Numbered from the stretch's first letter, positions 47,368 to 57,504 are shown. The stretch: DNA of 64,000 nt from Cyanobium sp. Morenito 9A2 (GCF_024345575.1 NZ_JAGQBJ010000007.1:95046-159045), one strand, 5' to 3'. Made by a program: numbers and translations. Notes: generated by a model not told the origin, from the letters alone.

Positions 47368-48300
47368 TCAGACCTTGGTGATCGTGGGACGCCCCAGCAG
47401 CCCCCGGGGCCGCAGCAGCAGCACGGCGAACAGGAAGGCGTAGGCCACGGCGTCCTTGAAGCCTGAATAATCCGCCGGCACCAGGGCCTCGGCCAGCCCC
47501 ACGATCAGGCCGCCGAGCACCGCCCCGGGCACGCTGCCCAGCCCGCCGAGCACCAGCACCCCGAGGCCCTTGAGGCCGTAGCCGATGCCGAAGTAGGGCC
47601 CGGCGATGCTGACGCTGAGCCCCACCAGCCCCCCCGCCACCCCGGCCAGAAATCCGCTGACCCCAAAGGCCAGCTGCACCATGCGATCGCTGTTGATGCC
47701 GAGCAGCCGGGCGGTGGTGGGATCTTCCGCCACCGCCTGCAGGGCCTTGCCGCCGCGGCTGCGCTCCAGCCAGAGGGTGAGCACCACCACCACCAGCGCC
47801 GCGATCGCCATCAGCAGCAGCTGCACCGTGCGCACCTGCGCCCCCCCCAGGCTCACCGCCGCCGGCAGGGTCCCGAGGGCGGAGGTGGGGATCGCGTAGC
47901 TCTCGGCCCCCACCAGCAGTTGCAGCAGGTTCACCAGGATCACCCCGGCCCCGAGGCTGGAGATCAACGCCAGCAGCGGGTCGGCGCCCCGCCGGCGCAG
48001 GGGCCGGAAGGCGGCCGCCTCCACCAGCAGGCTCACCGCGGCGGCCCCGACCCCGGCCAGCAGCAGCGCCAGCGGAAACGGCAGGGTGAAGGGCAGTTGC
48101 AGGCCCGCCAGCAGGCCGTTGGCGCCCACGGCCCCGCCGATCAGCAGGTAGGTGAAGTAGGCCCCGAGGGTGAACACCGCCCCATGGGCGAAGTTGATCA
48201 CACCCAGCACCGAGAACACCAGGGTGTACCCGAGGGCGAACAGGGCGTAGACGGCGCCGCTGGAGAGACCGTTGACCAGCAGCTGCAGCAGGTGGTCCAA
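47368..48300 (-). CDS. livH: Branched-chain/neutral amino-acid ABC transporter permease LivH
   Basis: A 310-aa membrane protein with the LivH pattern NGLSSGAVYALFALGYTLVF, GVINFAHGAVFTLGAYFTYL, then AVAEDPTTARLLGINSDRMV and LGGLGSVPGAVLGGLIVGLA. It starts 12 bp after the SBP gene stop. With LivM it forms the membrane pore of the importer. Confidence 0.92.
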   Translation of the reverse strand: MDHLLQLLVNGLSSGAVYALFALGYTLVFSVLGVINFAHGAVFTLGAYFTYLLIGGAVGANGLLAGLQLPFTLPFPLALLLAGVGAAAVSLLVEAAAFRPLRRRGADPLLALISSLGAGVILVNLLQLLVGAESYAIPTSALGTLPAAVSLGGAQVRTVQLLLMAIAALVVVVLTLWLERSRGGKALQAVAEDPTTARLLGINSDRMVQLAFGVSGFLAGVAGGLVGLSVSIAGPYFGIGYGLKGLGVLVLGGLGSVPGAVLGGLIVGLAEALVPADYSGFKDAVAYAFLFAVLLLRPRGLLGRPTITKV

Positions 48301-48312
48301 GTGCCTCCTCCG

Positions 48313-49491
48313 TCAGTTCAGCAGGGCGAAGCGGCCCGTGCGGCCCCCCGGCGCCATGCGCACCTGGGCGACGAAGAACTGCTTCTGCACCACCTCGCCG
48401 TCGGCTGTGAAGCCGATCTCCCCCAGCGGGGTCTGGTAGCGGCCCGAGAGCAGTTCGCTGTTGAGGGCGGCCCGCGCCGACCTGAGGTTGAGCTTGGCCA
48501 GGGGCTGGCGGCGATCGAGGCGATCGGCCGCCTCGCTGATCACCTGCAGGGCGGTGAAGGCCTGGGCTGTGAGCTGGGGCGGGATCGCCCCGCCCTTGGC
48601 GGCCTTGTAGCGACGCACGAACTCCCTGTTCGCGGGGGTATCGAGTTCGGGGCTGTAGGCCTGGGCAATCAGGATGCCATCGCAGTGCTTCTGGCAGATC
48701 GGGTAGATGTTCGGCGTGTTCATGCCGTTGCCGACCACGATCACGCCCCGGTAGCCCAGCTCCCTGAGCTGGCGGATCAGATTGCCCCCATCCACCGCCT
48801 GCAGCGAGAGCACGATCAGATCAGGCTTCAGGCGCAGGGCGGCGGTGATCTGGTTCTGGAAGTCCTGGTCGTTGAGCTGGGTGCGCTGCACCGTCACCGG
48901 AGGCAGCCCCTTGGCGCTCAGGGCCTTCTGGAAGATGGTGGTTTCCGAGGTGCTGTAGGCGTCGTCGTGGGCGTAGAACACCGCCGCCCGCTTGATTCCC
49001 GGGTGGAGTTCGAGCGCCTTGGCGATCGAGAGTGGCGCGATCACCGAGCTCTGGGCCGAGACACGGCTGATGAAGCTGCCGATCTCGGGGATGCCGCTGG
49101 CGGTGTTGGAGGGGGCCACCACGGGCACGCCCCGGCGCTGGGCGATCGGATCGGCGGCGAAGGCCTGCTGGGAGAGGGTGGGGCCGATCAGGGCGATGGC
49201 GCCTCCCTCGATCAGCAGGTTGAAGGCCGAGGTGGCGGATTGTTCGTCGCTGCCGCCGTCTTCGAGGCGCAGGGCCACGGGCTTGCCCCCTGGTCCCTTG
49301 ACGCTCTCCTGGGCCAGCCGCAGGCCGATCTGCTGGTCCTGGCCGTAGACGTTGGCGTTGCCGGTCAGCGACAGGGCCGCCCCCACGGGCAGGCCGGCGC
49401 TGAGGTTCAGGGGCTTGGTGTCAGCTCCCGGGCCACAGCCCGTGAGCGCTGCCAGCAGGGCCACCAGGCCCAGAGCGCGAGCCCCGATCAC
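48313..49491 (-). CDS. Branched-chain/neutral amino-acid ABC transporter substrate-binding lipoprotein
   Basis: A 392-aa protein from GTG 49491, whose start overlaps the hemL stop (GTGA). The signal peptide ends LLAALTGCG, a lipobox. The type I periplasmic binding fold is shown by [40 protein letters not shown] and [20 protein letters not shown]. It delivers a neutral or branched-chain amino acid to LivHMGF; the exact ligand is not readable from sequence. Confidence 0.88.
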   Translation of the reverse strand: MIGARALGLVALLAALTGCGPGADTKPLNLSAGLPVGAALSLTGNANVYGQDQQIGLRLAQESVKGPGGKPVALRLEDGGSDEQSATSAFNLLIEGGAIALIGPTLSQQAFAADPIAQRRGVPVVAPSNTASGIPEIGSFISRVSAQSSVIAPLSIAKALELHPGIKRAAVFYAHDDAYSTSETTIFQKALSAKGLPPVTVQRTQLNDQDFQNQITAALRLKPDLIVLSLQAVDGGNLIRQLRELGYRGVIVVGNGMNTPNIYPICQKHCDGILIAQAYSPELDTPANREFVRRYKAAKGGAIPPQLTAQAFTALQVISEAADRLDRRQPLAKLNLRSARAALNSELLSGRYQTPLGEIGFTADGEVVQKQFFVAQVRMAPGGRTGRFALLN

Positions 49492-50840
49492 GCGATCTGG
49501 GCGAAGCTGGAGCGGAAGGCATCCAGGGTGGCGTCGATGTCCTCGTCGCTGTGGGCCAGGGAGGTGAAGCCCGCCTCGAAGGCGCTCGGTGCCAGGTAGA
49601 CGCCGCGCTCGAGCATGGCGCGGTGCAACTGGCCGAAGCGCACGGTATCGGCCGCCTTGGCCTCCTCGAAATTGCGCACGGGTCCCTTGCAGAGGAAGAA
49701 GCCGAACATGGCGCTGATCGAGCCGCCGCAGATCGGCAGCTCCACCTCGCCGGCGGCCGCCAGAATGCCAGCGATCAATCGGCTGGTGATCGCTTCGAGG
49801 CGTTCGTAGGTACCGGGCTGCCTGAGCAGCTCCAAGGTGTGGATGCCGGCGGTCATCGCCAGGGGATTGCCGCTCAAGGTGCCCGCCTGGTACATCGGGC
49901 CGGCCGGGGCCACCATCGCCATGATCTCGGCGCGACCGCCGTAGGCCCCAACGGGCAAGCCGCCGCCGATCACCTTGCCGAGGGTGGTGAGGTCGGGGGT
50001 GATGCCGAACTTGGCCTGGGCGCCGCCGTAGGCGATGCGGAAGCCGGTCATCACTTCATCGAAGGTGAGCAGGGCGCCGTTTTCCGTGGTGATCTCGCGC
50101 AGGCCCTCCAGGAAGCCCGGCTCGGGGGTGATGAAGCCGGCATTGCCCACCACGGGCTCGAGGATCACGCCGGCGATTTCGCCTGGGTTCTCGGCGAACA
50201 GCCGCTTGACGGCCTCCAGGTCGTTGTAGGGGGCGGTGAGGGTGGAAGCGGTGGTGCTGCGGGGCACACCGGGGGAATCGGGCAGGCCGAGGGTGGCCAC
50301 GCCCGAGCCCGCCTTGACCAGGAACATGTCGGCGTGGCCGTGGTAGCAGCCCTCGAACTTGATCAGCTTTTCGCGCCCGGTGAAGGCGCGCATCAGCCGC
50401 AAGACCGACATGCAGGCCTCGGTGCCGGAGTTCACGAAGCGCACCATCTCCACGCTGGGGACGGCGTCGATCACCATCTCAGCCAGCTGGTTCTCAAGGG
50501 CACAGGGGGCGCCGAAGCTGGTGCCTTTGCCGAGGGCGTTGCGCAGGGCGCCGATCACCTTCGGGTGGGCATGGCCGCAGATTGCCGGCCCCCAGCTGCC
50601 GATGTAATCGATGTAGCGGTTTCCGTCCACGTCCCAGGCGTAGGCGCCCTTGACGTGATCGAACACGATCGGCTGGCCGCCCACGGACTTGAAGGCGCGG
50701 ACGGGGGAACTGACACCCCCCGGCATGAGGTTCTGGGCGGCACTGAAGAGTTCCTGCGAACGCGTTGTGTTCAAGGCAGGAGCAGTCGCAGGGGCCGTAG
50801 TCAAGGCGTGTTCCGCAGACGATTGGGGGGGCAGGGCCAC
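49488..50840 (-). CDS. hemL: Glutamate-1-semialdehyde 2,1-aminomutase
   Basis: A 450-aa PLP enzyme from GTG 50840; the first ~25 residues are Ala/Pro-rich and the conserved part begins [20 protein letters not shown]. The PLP lysine region is [20 protein letters not shown], and [20 protein letters not shown] is conserved. It converts glutamate semialdehyde to 5-aminolevulinate, the start of chlorophyll, heme and bilin synthesis. Its stop overlaps the amino-acid-binding protein start, so it leads a six-gene run. Confidence 0.95.
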   Translation of the reverse strand: MALPPQSSAEHALTTAPATAPALNTTRSQELFSAAQNLMPGGVSSPVRAFKSVGGQPIVFDHVKGAYAWDVDGNRYIDYIGSWGPAICGHAHPKVIGALRNALGKGTSFGAPCALENQLAEMVIDAVPSVEMVRFVNSGTEACMSVLRLMRAFTGREKLIKFEGCYHGHADMFLVKAGSGVATLGLPDSPGVPRSTTASTLTAPYNDLEAVKRLFAENPGEIAGVILEPVVGNAGFITPEPGFLEGLREITTENGALLTFDEVMTGFRIAYGGAQAKFGITPDLTTLGKVIGGGLPVGAYGGRAEIMAMVAPAGPMYQAGTLSGNPLAMTAGIHTLELLRQPGTYERLEAITSRLIAGILAAAGEVELPICGGSISAMFGFFLCKGPVRNFEEAKAADTVRFGQLHRAMLERGVYLAPSAFEAGFTSLAHSDEDIDATLDAFRSSFAQIA

Positions 50841-50917
50841 CGGGTGGTGACAGGCCGAAAGCCATCTTGGCCTAAAACAGTACCCACCGGATTTCTCCGT
50901 TACCCCGTGCCGCGCCC

Positions 50918-52393
50918 GTGACCCCGGATTGGTCCCGCCTTGAACGGCGGCTGAGGAAGGTTCTGCCGGAGCGGGCCGTGGTGGCCAAGCCCCAGGAGCT
51001 GCTCACCTACGACAGCGATGGACTCAGCCTGCACCGCCAGGCGCCGCCGCTGGTGGTGCTGCCCGAGAGCGCCGAACAGGTGGCGGCCGTGTTGCGCGCC
51101 TGTCATGAGCTGGCGGTGCCGTTCGTGGCCCGGGGCAGCGGCACCGGCCTCTCGGGCGGGGCCGTGGACGAGCAGGGGGCGGTGGTGGTGGTCACCAGCC
51201 GCATGCGCAAGGTGCTGCAGGTGGATCTGGCCAACCAGCGGATCACCGTCGAGCCCGGGGTGATCAACAGCTGGGTCACCCGGGCCGTCGCCGGCGAGGG
51301 CTACTACTACGCCCCTGATCCCTCCAGCCAGGTGGTCTGTTCCATCGGCGGCAACGTGGCCGAGAACTCCGGCGGCGTGCACTGCCTCAAGTACGGGGTC
51401 ACCAGCAACCATGTGCTGGAGCTGGAGGTGGTGCTGCCCGACGGCACGGTCACCCGCCTGGGCGGGCCGCTGGCGGAGATGCCCGGCCTCGACCTGCGCG
51501 GGGTGTTCATCGGCAGCGAGGGCACCCTGGGCATTGCCACGGCGATCACCCTGCGGCTGCTGCGGGCGCCCCAGTCGGTGGAGGTGCTGCTGGCGGATTT
51601 CGCCTCGATGGAGGCCGCTGGCGAGGCGGTGCGGGCGGTCACGGCCGCGGGGGTGCTGCCGGCGGGGATGGAGATCATGGACAACTTCACGCTCAACGCC
51701 GTCGATGATCTGTTCGGCACCGATGAATACCCGCGTGATGCGGCGGCGGTGCTGTTGATCGAGCTGGATGGCCAGGCCCAGGAGGTGGCCGCCGCCGCCG
51801 CCCTCACCCGCGACCTGTGCCTCCGCTCGGGGGCGCGCTCGATCCGCCAGGCGGTGGATGCGGCCGATCGGGCCCTGCTCTGGAAGGGCCGCAAGTCGGC
51901 CTTCGCGGCCGTGGGCCGCATCACCCCCACCTACTACGTGCAGGACGGCGTCGTGCCCCGCAGCGCCCTGCCTTCGGTGCTGGCGGCGATCGATGCGCTC
52001 AGTGCCGCCTATGGCCTGCGGGTGGCCAACGTGTTCCACGCCGGCGACGGCAACCTGCATCCGCTGATCCTCTACGACCGCCACGAACTGGGGGTGGAGG
52101 CGAAGGTGCAGGAGCTGGGGGGAGAGATCCTGCGGCTGTGCGTGCAGGCCGGTGGCAGCATCACCGGCGAGCACGGCGTGGGCTCCGACAAGCGCTGCTA
52201 CCTCGACTGGATGTTCGCCCCCGACGATCTGGCCACCATGCAGCTGGTGCGCCGCGCCTTCGACCCCGAGGGCCTGGCCAACCCGGGCAAGATCTTCCCC
52301 ACCCCGAAGAGCTGCGGCGAGTCGTCCCGCCGGGCCGAGACGATCAGGCTGGAGGTCCCTGCCACGGGGCGGCCGGTGCTGGAGGTTTTTTAA
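50918..52393 (+). CDS. glcD: Glycolate oxidase/dehydrogenase subunit GlcD (FAD-linked)
   Basis: A 491-aa protein from GTG 50918. It has the FAD-binding PCMH fold ([59 protein letters not shown]) and the C-terminal cap with [14 protein letters not shown] and [14 protein letters not shown]. It oxidises glycolate from photorespiration to glyoxylate. The final ~45 codons are duplicated about 1 kb downstream. The stop here is TAA after a run of Ts, while the other copy ends TGA. Confidence 0.93.
   Translation: MTPDWSRLERRLRKVLPERAVVAKPQELLTYDSDGLSLHRQAPPLVVLPESAEQVAAVLRACHELAVPFVARGSGTGLSGGAVDEQGAVVVVTSRMRKVLQVDLANQRITVEPGVINSWVTRAVAGEGYYYAPDPSSQVVCSIGGNVAENSGGVHCLKYGVTSNHVLELEVVLPDGTVTRLGGPLAEMPGLDLRGVFIGSEGTLGIATAITLRLLRAPQSVEVLLADFASMEAAGEAVRAVTAAGVLPAGMEIMDNFTLNAVDDLFGTDEYPRDAAAVLLIELDGQAQEVAAAAALTRDLCLRSGARSIRQAVDAADRALLWKGRKSAFAAVGRITPTYYVQDGVVPRSALPSVLAAIDALSAAYGLRVANVFHAGDGNLHPLILYDRHELGVEAKVQELGGEILRLCVQAGGSITGEHGVGSDKRCYLDWMFAPDDLATMQLVRRAFDPEGLANPGKIFPTPKSCGESSRRAETIRLEVPATGRPVLEVF
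52245..52386 (+). repeat. Direct repeat, proximal copy (3' end of glcD)
   Basis: This 142-bp stretch reappears at 53321-53462 with 5 differences (about 96% identity). Three of the five are silent third-position changes in the Glu-Val-Pro-Ala codons; the other two turn Gly-Leu-Ala into Gly-Arg-Ala. The two copies flank the zeta toxin module. Confidence 0.95.
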
Positions 52394-52448
52394 GGGCTGA
52401 TGGTGGCTTTGGAGAAAGGTTGAGTGCCTTGGGGCCGGCGTTGAACGT

Positions 52449-52640
52449 TCAGGCCTCCGCTGGATCCTTCGGCTTGAGGTCGTCGCCCCGCAGCACCCTC
52501 AGCTCCCCATTGATCCGCACCGCCACCCCTGTCCCCGTCTGGAGGGCCAATTCCCTGGCCCGCTGACCAGCCCGCACGAGGGCTGCCGACACCTTCTGCA
52601 TGTCGGGGTCATCGAGCTCGCTCTTGAATCCGGCTGTCAT
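52449..52640 (-). CDS. Small antitoxin-like partner of the zeta toxin, 63 aa
   Basis: From the ATG at 52640: MTAGFKSELDDPDMQKVSAA, then LVRAGQRARELALQTGTGVA and VRINGELRVLRGDDL. Small proteins with this RAxxRARELAxxTGT pattern sit next to zeta-type kinases in many bacteria and act as the presumed antitoxin. Its ATG overlaps TGA of the out-of-frame toxin C-terminus (ATGA), evidence of ancestral translational coupling. Confidence 0.65.
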   Translation of the reverse strand: MTAGFKSELDDPDMQKVSAALVRAGQRARELALQTGTGVAVRINGELRVLRGDDLKPKDPAEA

Positions 52641-53148
52641 CCATGAACTCCTTCTTCCAGGAGCTTGGGTTGCTCGCCCCCATGATCGATCAACTGCCAG
52701 CGGTCGACCCTCTGGCGGTCGACCTGCTCTCAATTCTCCAACCGGCGCGGAAGCGGCGGCGAATCACGTCCTCTGGAATCGCATGCCCGCCTTGGCTGAT
52801 GCGGAGGCGAACACGCTCGATCGCTTCTTCTGCGTTGGCCAGTTGCAGGAAGATCAGCTTGACGCGGTAGCCCGCCTGCCTCCAGTGATCGATTCGGTGG
52901 GCGTAGGCAAGACCCGAGAGGGTGGTTTCAAGCGCGAAGCTCTGCTTTGTCGCCACGCAATGCTCGATCTCCTCGAGCATCAACCGGGCGGCCCGGCGTG
53001 CCGACCGCTCCGGTGCGAAAGGGGAGAGACCAGCGGCAATCAGATCGGCGTTGATGAAGGTGCTCAGCCCTGCGTCCTTGGGCAGGAACTCGCGAGCAAA
53101 GGTGGTCTTTCCGGCCCCATTGGGTCCAGCAACAATCACGATCCGCAT
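52637..53148 (-). pseudogene. Zeta-type toxin (P-loop kinase) with C-terminal frameshift
   Basis: The first ~135 residues are a typical zeta toxin: VIVAGPNGAGKTTFAREFLP (Walker A), FINADLIAAGLSPFAPE, LETTLSGLAYAHRIDHWRQA and IPEDVIRRRFRAGW. After RAGWRIE the frame runs into unrelated residues and stops at 52690. The expected zeta end, DRWQLIDHGGEQPKLLEEG, is present in another frame and stops at 52637, exactly overlapping the antitoxin start. One nucleotide lost at about 52727-52740 explains this. Zeta enzymes phosphorylate UDP-sugars of cell-wall synthesis. This copy may be inactive or truncated. Confidence 0.8.
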
Positions 53149-53320
53149 CTCCCTCTGATCTGGCCCTGAGTGGGTTCAGGATCACCTCCATGCGAGAGAG
53201 GCACAATTCTGCGCAAGCGCTTCGGACGCTGGCACTCGACCTGATGGCAAGCCAAATGGCAACAATTCAGCGGTGTCCATGAAGTGACCCTGACGTGACC
53301 CCCTTTGTCGGCCGCATTAG

Positions 53321-53469
53321 TGGTGCGCCGCGCCTTCGACCCCGAGGGCCGTGCCAACCCGGGCAAGATCTTCCCCACCCCGAAGAGCTGCGGCGAGTCG
53401 TCCCGCCGGGCCGAGACGATCAGGCTGGAGGTGCCAGCTACGGGGCGGCCGGTGCTGGAGGTGTTCTGA
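53321..53469 (+). pseudogene. Orphan glcD 3'-end fragment (distal repeat copy)
   Basis: It encodes only [20 protein letters not shown] followed by the same last ~28 residues as GlcD, ending in TGA at 53467. Upstream of 53321 the similarity stops abruptly (ATTAG, then TGGTGCGCC). It lies 10 bp from the stop of convergent mlaD, as an original glcD end would. It is likely the resident 3' end left behind when the toxin module entered. Confidence 0.85.
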
Positions 53470-53478
53470 CCGTTGAGC

Positions 53479-54384
53479 TCATTTTTTCCCACCATCGGCG
53501 CTTCCACCTGAACGGGCTCCCGGTGAAGCGGGTTGCGGAGGCTCATCGATCACCCCGAACGACTCCAGCAGTCGATTGATGCGACGCGACAGCACCCGCA
53601 CCTCGTGCAGGGTGTCCACCAGTGGCGGATGGGCCTCACGCATCAGCGCCAGAGCTTCTTCGGTGGCCTTGCGGGCGGCGGCACCGGTGTTGTCGATCCG
53701 TTGGGCGGTGCCTTCGTACACCTGCAGCGTCTGGCGGGTGGTGGCGGCGGTTCGGCCGGTTTCCAGCTCCAGACGGCCGCTGAGACGCCTGAGGTCCTGC
53801 ATCGTTGTCTGGAAGCTGTTGATCGCCCGGGGCACATCGCGTTCGGCGACCGTGGCCGTGCCCTCCAGGGTGCGGTTGAGCTTGAGCCGGGTGGCGGCGA
53901 TCTCCTCAAGCAGCTGGGCGAGGTCGGGCCCCTGCTCGAACGGAATCAGCAGACCGCTGCGGGGTGGTTCCTTCCCAGGAGGCCGTACATCCGGGGTGAG
54001 GGCGATCTGGCTGGCGCCGATCAGCCCCTCCTGGTAACGCTCGGCACGGCTGGCGGGACCGACCAGGCGGCGGTACGTCTCGGCGATACGCAGATCGACC
54101 GCCACCTTCCCGTCCATGCCCAACGTCACCTTCTCCACCCTCCCCACCCGGAAGCCGGAGAGAGTGACGTTCACGCCCGGCCAGATGCCGCTGGCATCGG
54201 TGGTGCGAAAACGCACCGTAAAACTGCGGGCCACCCAGCTCTGCTGCTGCCAGGTGGCGTTCAGCATCCAGGCACCCAGCAGCAGGGCGCCCGCTGGTAC
54301 CGCCCAGCTCAGACCTGTGCCCACCGCCTCAACCGACCAGCGCCGCAGCCAGACGGGCCTTGAATCTGGAGGTGGTTCGTTCAT
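53479..54384 (-). CDS. mlaD: MlaD-family (MCE-domain) lipid transport protein
   Basis: A 301-aa protein from the ATG at 54384, 4-bp overlap with mlaE. The order is a short cytoplasmic N-terminus, one membrane helix (LSWAVPAGALLLGAWMLNA), an MCE domain (VRFRTTDASGIWPGVNVTLS, GFRVGRVEKVTLGMDGKVAV), and a long helical C-terminal region. It is the periplasmic substrate-binding ring subunit of an MCE lipid transporter. The ATPase (MlaF) is not in this window. Confidence 0.85.
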   Translation of the reverse strand: MNEPPPDSRPVWLRRWSVEAVGTGLSWAVPAGALLLGAWMLNATWQQQSWVARSFTVRFRTTDASGIWPGVNVTLSGFRVGRVEKVTLGMDGKVAVDLRIAETYRRLVGPASRAERYQEGLIGASQIALTPDVRPPGKEPPRSGLLIPFEQGPDLAQLLEEIAATRLKLNRTLEGTATVAERDVPRAINSFQTTMQDLRRLSGRLELETGRTAATTRQTLQVYEGTAQRIDNTGAAARKATEEALALMREAHPPLVDTLHEVRVLSRRINRLLESFGVIDEPPQPASPGARSGGSADGGKK

Positions 54385-54995
54385 GGCCTTCCGTTGAGGC
54401 TGGGCGGAAATACGGCGAGCCAGAACACCTCCAGCAACACCACTGAAAGAGAACAGTTCACGATCGCTGTGCTGATCAGGGTGGCCAATTTCTCCGGATG
54501 CTGGAGGCAGCGTTTGCCGATGATGTGGCACAGGCTGGCCGACACCGCCGCCAACAGCAGGGTGCGCAGCACGGCGCTGCTCACCACCCTTGGAGTCAGC
54601 GATCCGAGGAACAGGGGCAGTTGCTCGGTGAGATCGGGCCGGGGGGAGGCGAGCACGCTGGCGGTGAACGCAGCCAGGATGAAATAGGGAAGCAGCAGCA
54701 GGGCCGCCAGCATTGCCGTGGCCACGCGAGGCCCAAGGATGTGGGCGCCTGGCCTGGCCTGAATCCGGCTGGCCAGTTCCACCCTGGCTGGAACGCAGCA
54801 GCCGATCCAGACCAGGTTCACCACCAGCGGTGAGAAGATCTCTACGGTGCCGAAGCTGGTGGTTTCCAGGGCGAAGGTGCTGCCCTGGCGAAGCGGCTCC
54901 ATCAGCCCGCGCGTGAGCCCGGCGCCGATCACGCCACCCATCACTAGCGCCAGCGGTGCGGCTCTGAGCAGTTCATGCCGAACCCTGTGCAGCAT
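54381..54995 (-). CDS. mlaE: MlaE-family permease
   Basis: A 204-aa membrane protein with several helices (LALVMGGVIGAGLTRGLMEP, AMLAALLLLPYFILAAFTAS and others). Its layout matches MlaE, although the central EF(S)PVVTAL-type sequence reads EIFSPLVVNLVWIGCCVPAR, so the usual conserved residues are weakly kept. It overlaps mlaD by 4 bp (ATGA). Together they import or export lipids across the envelope. Confidence 0.78.
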   Translation of the reverse strand: MLHRVRHELLRAAPLALVMGGVIGAGLTRGLMEPLRQGSTFALETTSFGTVEIFSPLVVNLVWIGCCVPARVELASRIQARPGAHILGPRVATAMLAALLLLPYFILAAFTASVLASPRPDLTEQLPLFLGSLTPRVVSSAVLRTLLLAAVSASLCHIIGKRCLQHPEKLATLISTAIVNCSLSVVLLEVFWLAVFPPSLNGRP

Positions 54996-55090
54996 CGGCG
55001 TGGGGAAGCGGCTCGGAGCCTAGGTGGGCTCTCAGGCCGTGCTGTTCATGGCTGGAGCTGACCGAGTCGCTGCTTGGGAGCACCCCGAAC

Positions 55091-55876
55091 CTAAGGAGCA
55101 CAGGGCAAAGGAAGTCCCTGATTCGGCTCGGGCTTCATCGCCAGAAGTGCCGTTCCTTTGATGGGATGACGCAGGGGTTGGGCTGGGGGCGCACTCGGAT
55201 TGCTGGGATAGCCCCTGCCATCAAACGAGAGAACGGCATAGCCGCCATGGCCGGCATCCTGACGCACGTTCACGATCAAATCCTTCCAGCCGTGATGCTT
55301 CTGTTCGGCCACGATCAGGGGTGGTCTGAACAGGGTCATTCGCGTGACCAAGGTGGGTCCCTTCACCCCATTGCGAAAGACATAGAAGTTGCAGCCACCG
55401 GTGCCGCAGGTGTAGGGGCCTTGAACGGTGGCCACGATCTCCGGGCTGCCGTCACCATTGAGATCCACGCGATCGTAGGCATAACGAAGGGAGCCCACTT
55501 GCGTGCAGGCTCTTTTCTGCTTAAACGCCTCTGCCTGCTTCCACTCACTTGAACCTGGATCGGGTCCGTGACCTTGTCCATCCTCCACCCGCACTGGAAA
55601 CAGCTCACGGCGTAAGGCCGCTTCCAGGAGGGGATCAGGCGCGATGAGGGGCGGCCGTGAGTTCAAGATCACCGGCTGTGGAGTCTTCTCCGTTGCGCTC
55701 CATGCGGGGCGTGGGGCGAGGCCCATGCTTCCCCAGATGGCCAGGGGGGCCAACACGAGCGGCAGGGGGGAGATCCATGAAGGTGTGGGGCTTGCCAAAA
55801 GACGATGCTCTACGTTCACAGCAATTTTAGGGAAGTTCTGAGTCACGGAGGCATCGATGCGTCGTTCGCGGCGCAT
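55091..55876 (-). CDS. Secreted hypothetical protein with FG-GAP-like motif, 261 aa
   Basis: From the ATG at 55876; the hydrophobic segment (LPLVLAPLAIWGSMGLAPRP) lies about 40 residues in, so the true start may be later. The mature part contains YAYDRVDLNGDGSPEIVATV, an Asp/Asn-rich Ca2+-binding loop of the FG-GAP type, then QGPYTCGTGGCNFYVFRNG with two cysteines. This resembles secreted repeat-like domain proteins. Function unknown. Confidence 0.5.
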   Translation of the reverse strand: MRRERRIDASVTQNFPKIAVNVEHRLLASPTPSWISPLPLVLAPLAIWGSMGLAPRPAWSATEKTPQPVILNSRPPLIAPDPLLEAALRRELFPVRVEDGQGHGPDPGSSEWKQAEAFKQKRACTQVGSLRYAYDRVDLNGDGSPEIVATVQGPYTCGTGGCNFYVFRNGVKGPTLVTRMTLFRPPLIVAEQKHHGWKDLIVNVRQDAGHGGYAVLSFDGRGYPSNPSAPPAQPLRHPIKGTALLAMKPEPNQGLPLPCAP

Positions 55877-56086
55877 CGATCGATGGCTTCACAATGACCA
55901 GCGGGCCGCCATCGCGATAGCCAAGGTCTAGCTCGCGACCGAGCCGCTCCAACTCGATGGTCGCCGAATGAAGGATCAACTTTCGACCTCACAGCAGGGC
56001 AAATGTTGCACCTTGACGTAAAAAGCTGGCTAAAATTATCGTGGCCTCAGTTCAATTTCTTTCAACAACCCAAGGGAGTCTTCAAG

Positions 56087-56632
56087 GTGAAACAGAGAAA
56101 GCACGTTGTTGCTGCCACGGCCGCCACCACGATCCTGTTGATGTGGCCGATTGCCTCCCATGCCATTGATCCGGCCTATGCCAAGAAGCTTGATCGGTCT
56201 GGCTGCACCCAAGTCACCGAATTAAAAGGCTGCGATATCAACAAGACCAAAGCCGAAAACGCCAAAGCTGGTTTCGCTGTGGCACCACCTGCCACATCTT
56301 CGCCTACGGCTTCGACCTACACCGGTCAGTGGGTCGCCAAGAACGCCGGAACCGGAAAGACCGTTGCCACCATCCGCGTTGATGGCAATAACAAGGTGTG
56401 GGTGAACGGCAAGCCTGTGGCCGGCAAGCTCAGTGATGGTGCCCTGGTGTTCAAAACGGGCTTGATCACCTTCACGATTCAAGGCGATCCCCGCGTCGTG
56501 AAGGAGAGCAGTTGGACTGATTTTGACGCAAAAACCACCGGCCCTATTCGACGGCCTGATCAAGGATTGATTCCAATGATCAGCAGGGGCTTGGCTCCTG
56601 CTGTCTCCGTGCTCATTCAAGTAGTCAGCTGA
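56087..56632 (+). CDS. Small secreted hypothetical protein, 181 aa
   Basis: The start at GTG 56087 is chosen because AAGGGAG lies 10 bp upstream and a signal peptide begins there (HVVAATAATTILLMWPIASH, AIDP). The mature part has SGCTQVTELKGCDINKTKAE with two cysteines, then a Thr/Ser-rich linker and a beta-rich end (TIRVDGNNKVWVNGKPVAGK). The open frame extends upstream to 56003 without a binding site. It is AT-richer than the housekeeping genes. Function unknown. Confidence 0.55.
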   Translation: MKQRKHVVAATAATTILLMWPIASHAIDPAYAKKLDRSGCTQVTELKGCDINKTKAENAKAGFAVAPPATSSPTASTYTGQWVAKNAGTGKTVATIRVDGNNKVWVNGKPVAGKLSDGALVFKTGLITFTIQGDPRVVKESSWTDFDAKTTGPIRRPDQGLIPMISRGLAPAVSVLIQVVS

Positions 56633-56776
56633 TCTTTTGGGCCACCGTCTGAACACGGTTCGGAACGAAAGGAAGTTCCCAATTTGTAGGAGTTTTCAGA
56701 ACGGCGAAACGAACCCTGGCCGGTTGAACGGACCTGATGTCGTCGCGGCTGAGCTCATCATCAATGGGTCAGAGCT

Positions 56777-57358
56777 TCAGAGCCCCTGTTCACGGAAATA
56801 GCGCCGGATGGCATCCTCCGCGACACTCACCTGGGCCGCGTCACAGGCAGAGGTTTTGCTGAAGTACTTCCCGGACTTGTTGAAATTGACCCGACAGGCG
56901 CCGTCAAATTTCACCTGACGGATGCCCAATAGAAGGGTGACAATCTCGGGCGGTTTTGCCATGGAGGCCCCGCTGTCGGGAGCGGAGCTGCCGCTGGGGG
57001 CGGCCTTGGAGTACGGGGCCGTATCCCAGAAGACAAAGATCGACTGCTTTTCCAGCCGGTAAACCTGTCCGCGATTGGCCTCCAGCATCTCGCGCTTGGC
57101 AGGCTCACCACGCTCATCAAAGAAGGCGTTGGGCGTGCTCTCGTTGGGCTTGAGCTCGATCGTCTGGCCGCCCTTGAGCTGAATGCTCACGAAGCCCTGA
57201 CGCTGGGAAAAGGTGCACAGCCCCGAGGAGGTGGCTTTGTCGTCTCCTGCGGGAAAAACATCGCAACGGGCATCGACGGTGTCGGCCATCACCGGCGCAG
57301 CGAGGGCCACAGAACCAAGACTCATCAGAGAGGCGGCGAGGATATGGAGTCGTTTCAT
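56777..57358 (-). CDS. Secreted hypothetical protein, 193 aa
   Basis: From the ATG at 57358, preceded by GAAAGAG. A signal peptide (LHILAASLMSLGSVALAAPV, MADTV) precedes a mature part with four cysteines (ARCDVFPAG, SGLCTFS, GACRVNF, SACDAAQ) that could form two disulfides. It carries GFVSIQLKGGQTIELKPNES and ends in a helical AEDAIRRYFREQ. Divergent from neighbouring genes. Function unknown. Confidence 0.6.
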   Translation of the reverse strand: MKRLHILAASLMSLGSVALAAPVMADTVDARCDVFPAGDDKATSSGLCTFSQRQGFVSIQLKGGQTIELKPNESTPNAFFDERGEPAKREMLEANRGQVYRLEKQSIFVFWDTAPYSKAAPSGSSAPDSGASMAKPPEIVTLLLGIRQVKFDGACRVNFNKSGKYFSKTSACDAAQVSVAEDAIRRYFREQGL

Positions 57359-57504
57359 CAACACTCTTTCTATTAATTCATCCTTGCATGGTGCCTCTTA
57401 TTGGCTTCGGTGTGGTTCTCGGTTGCGGAACTGGCACATCTCCTTGGCTGTCGCTCCATGAGCCCTCTGGGTGAGACGACGTTGTCCGGGCCATGACTGA
57501 ATCA

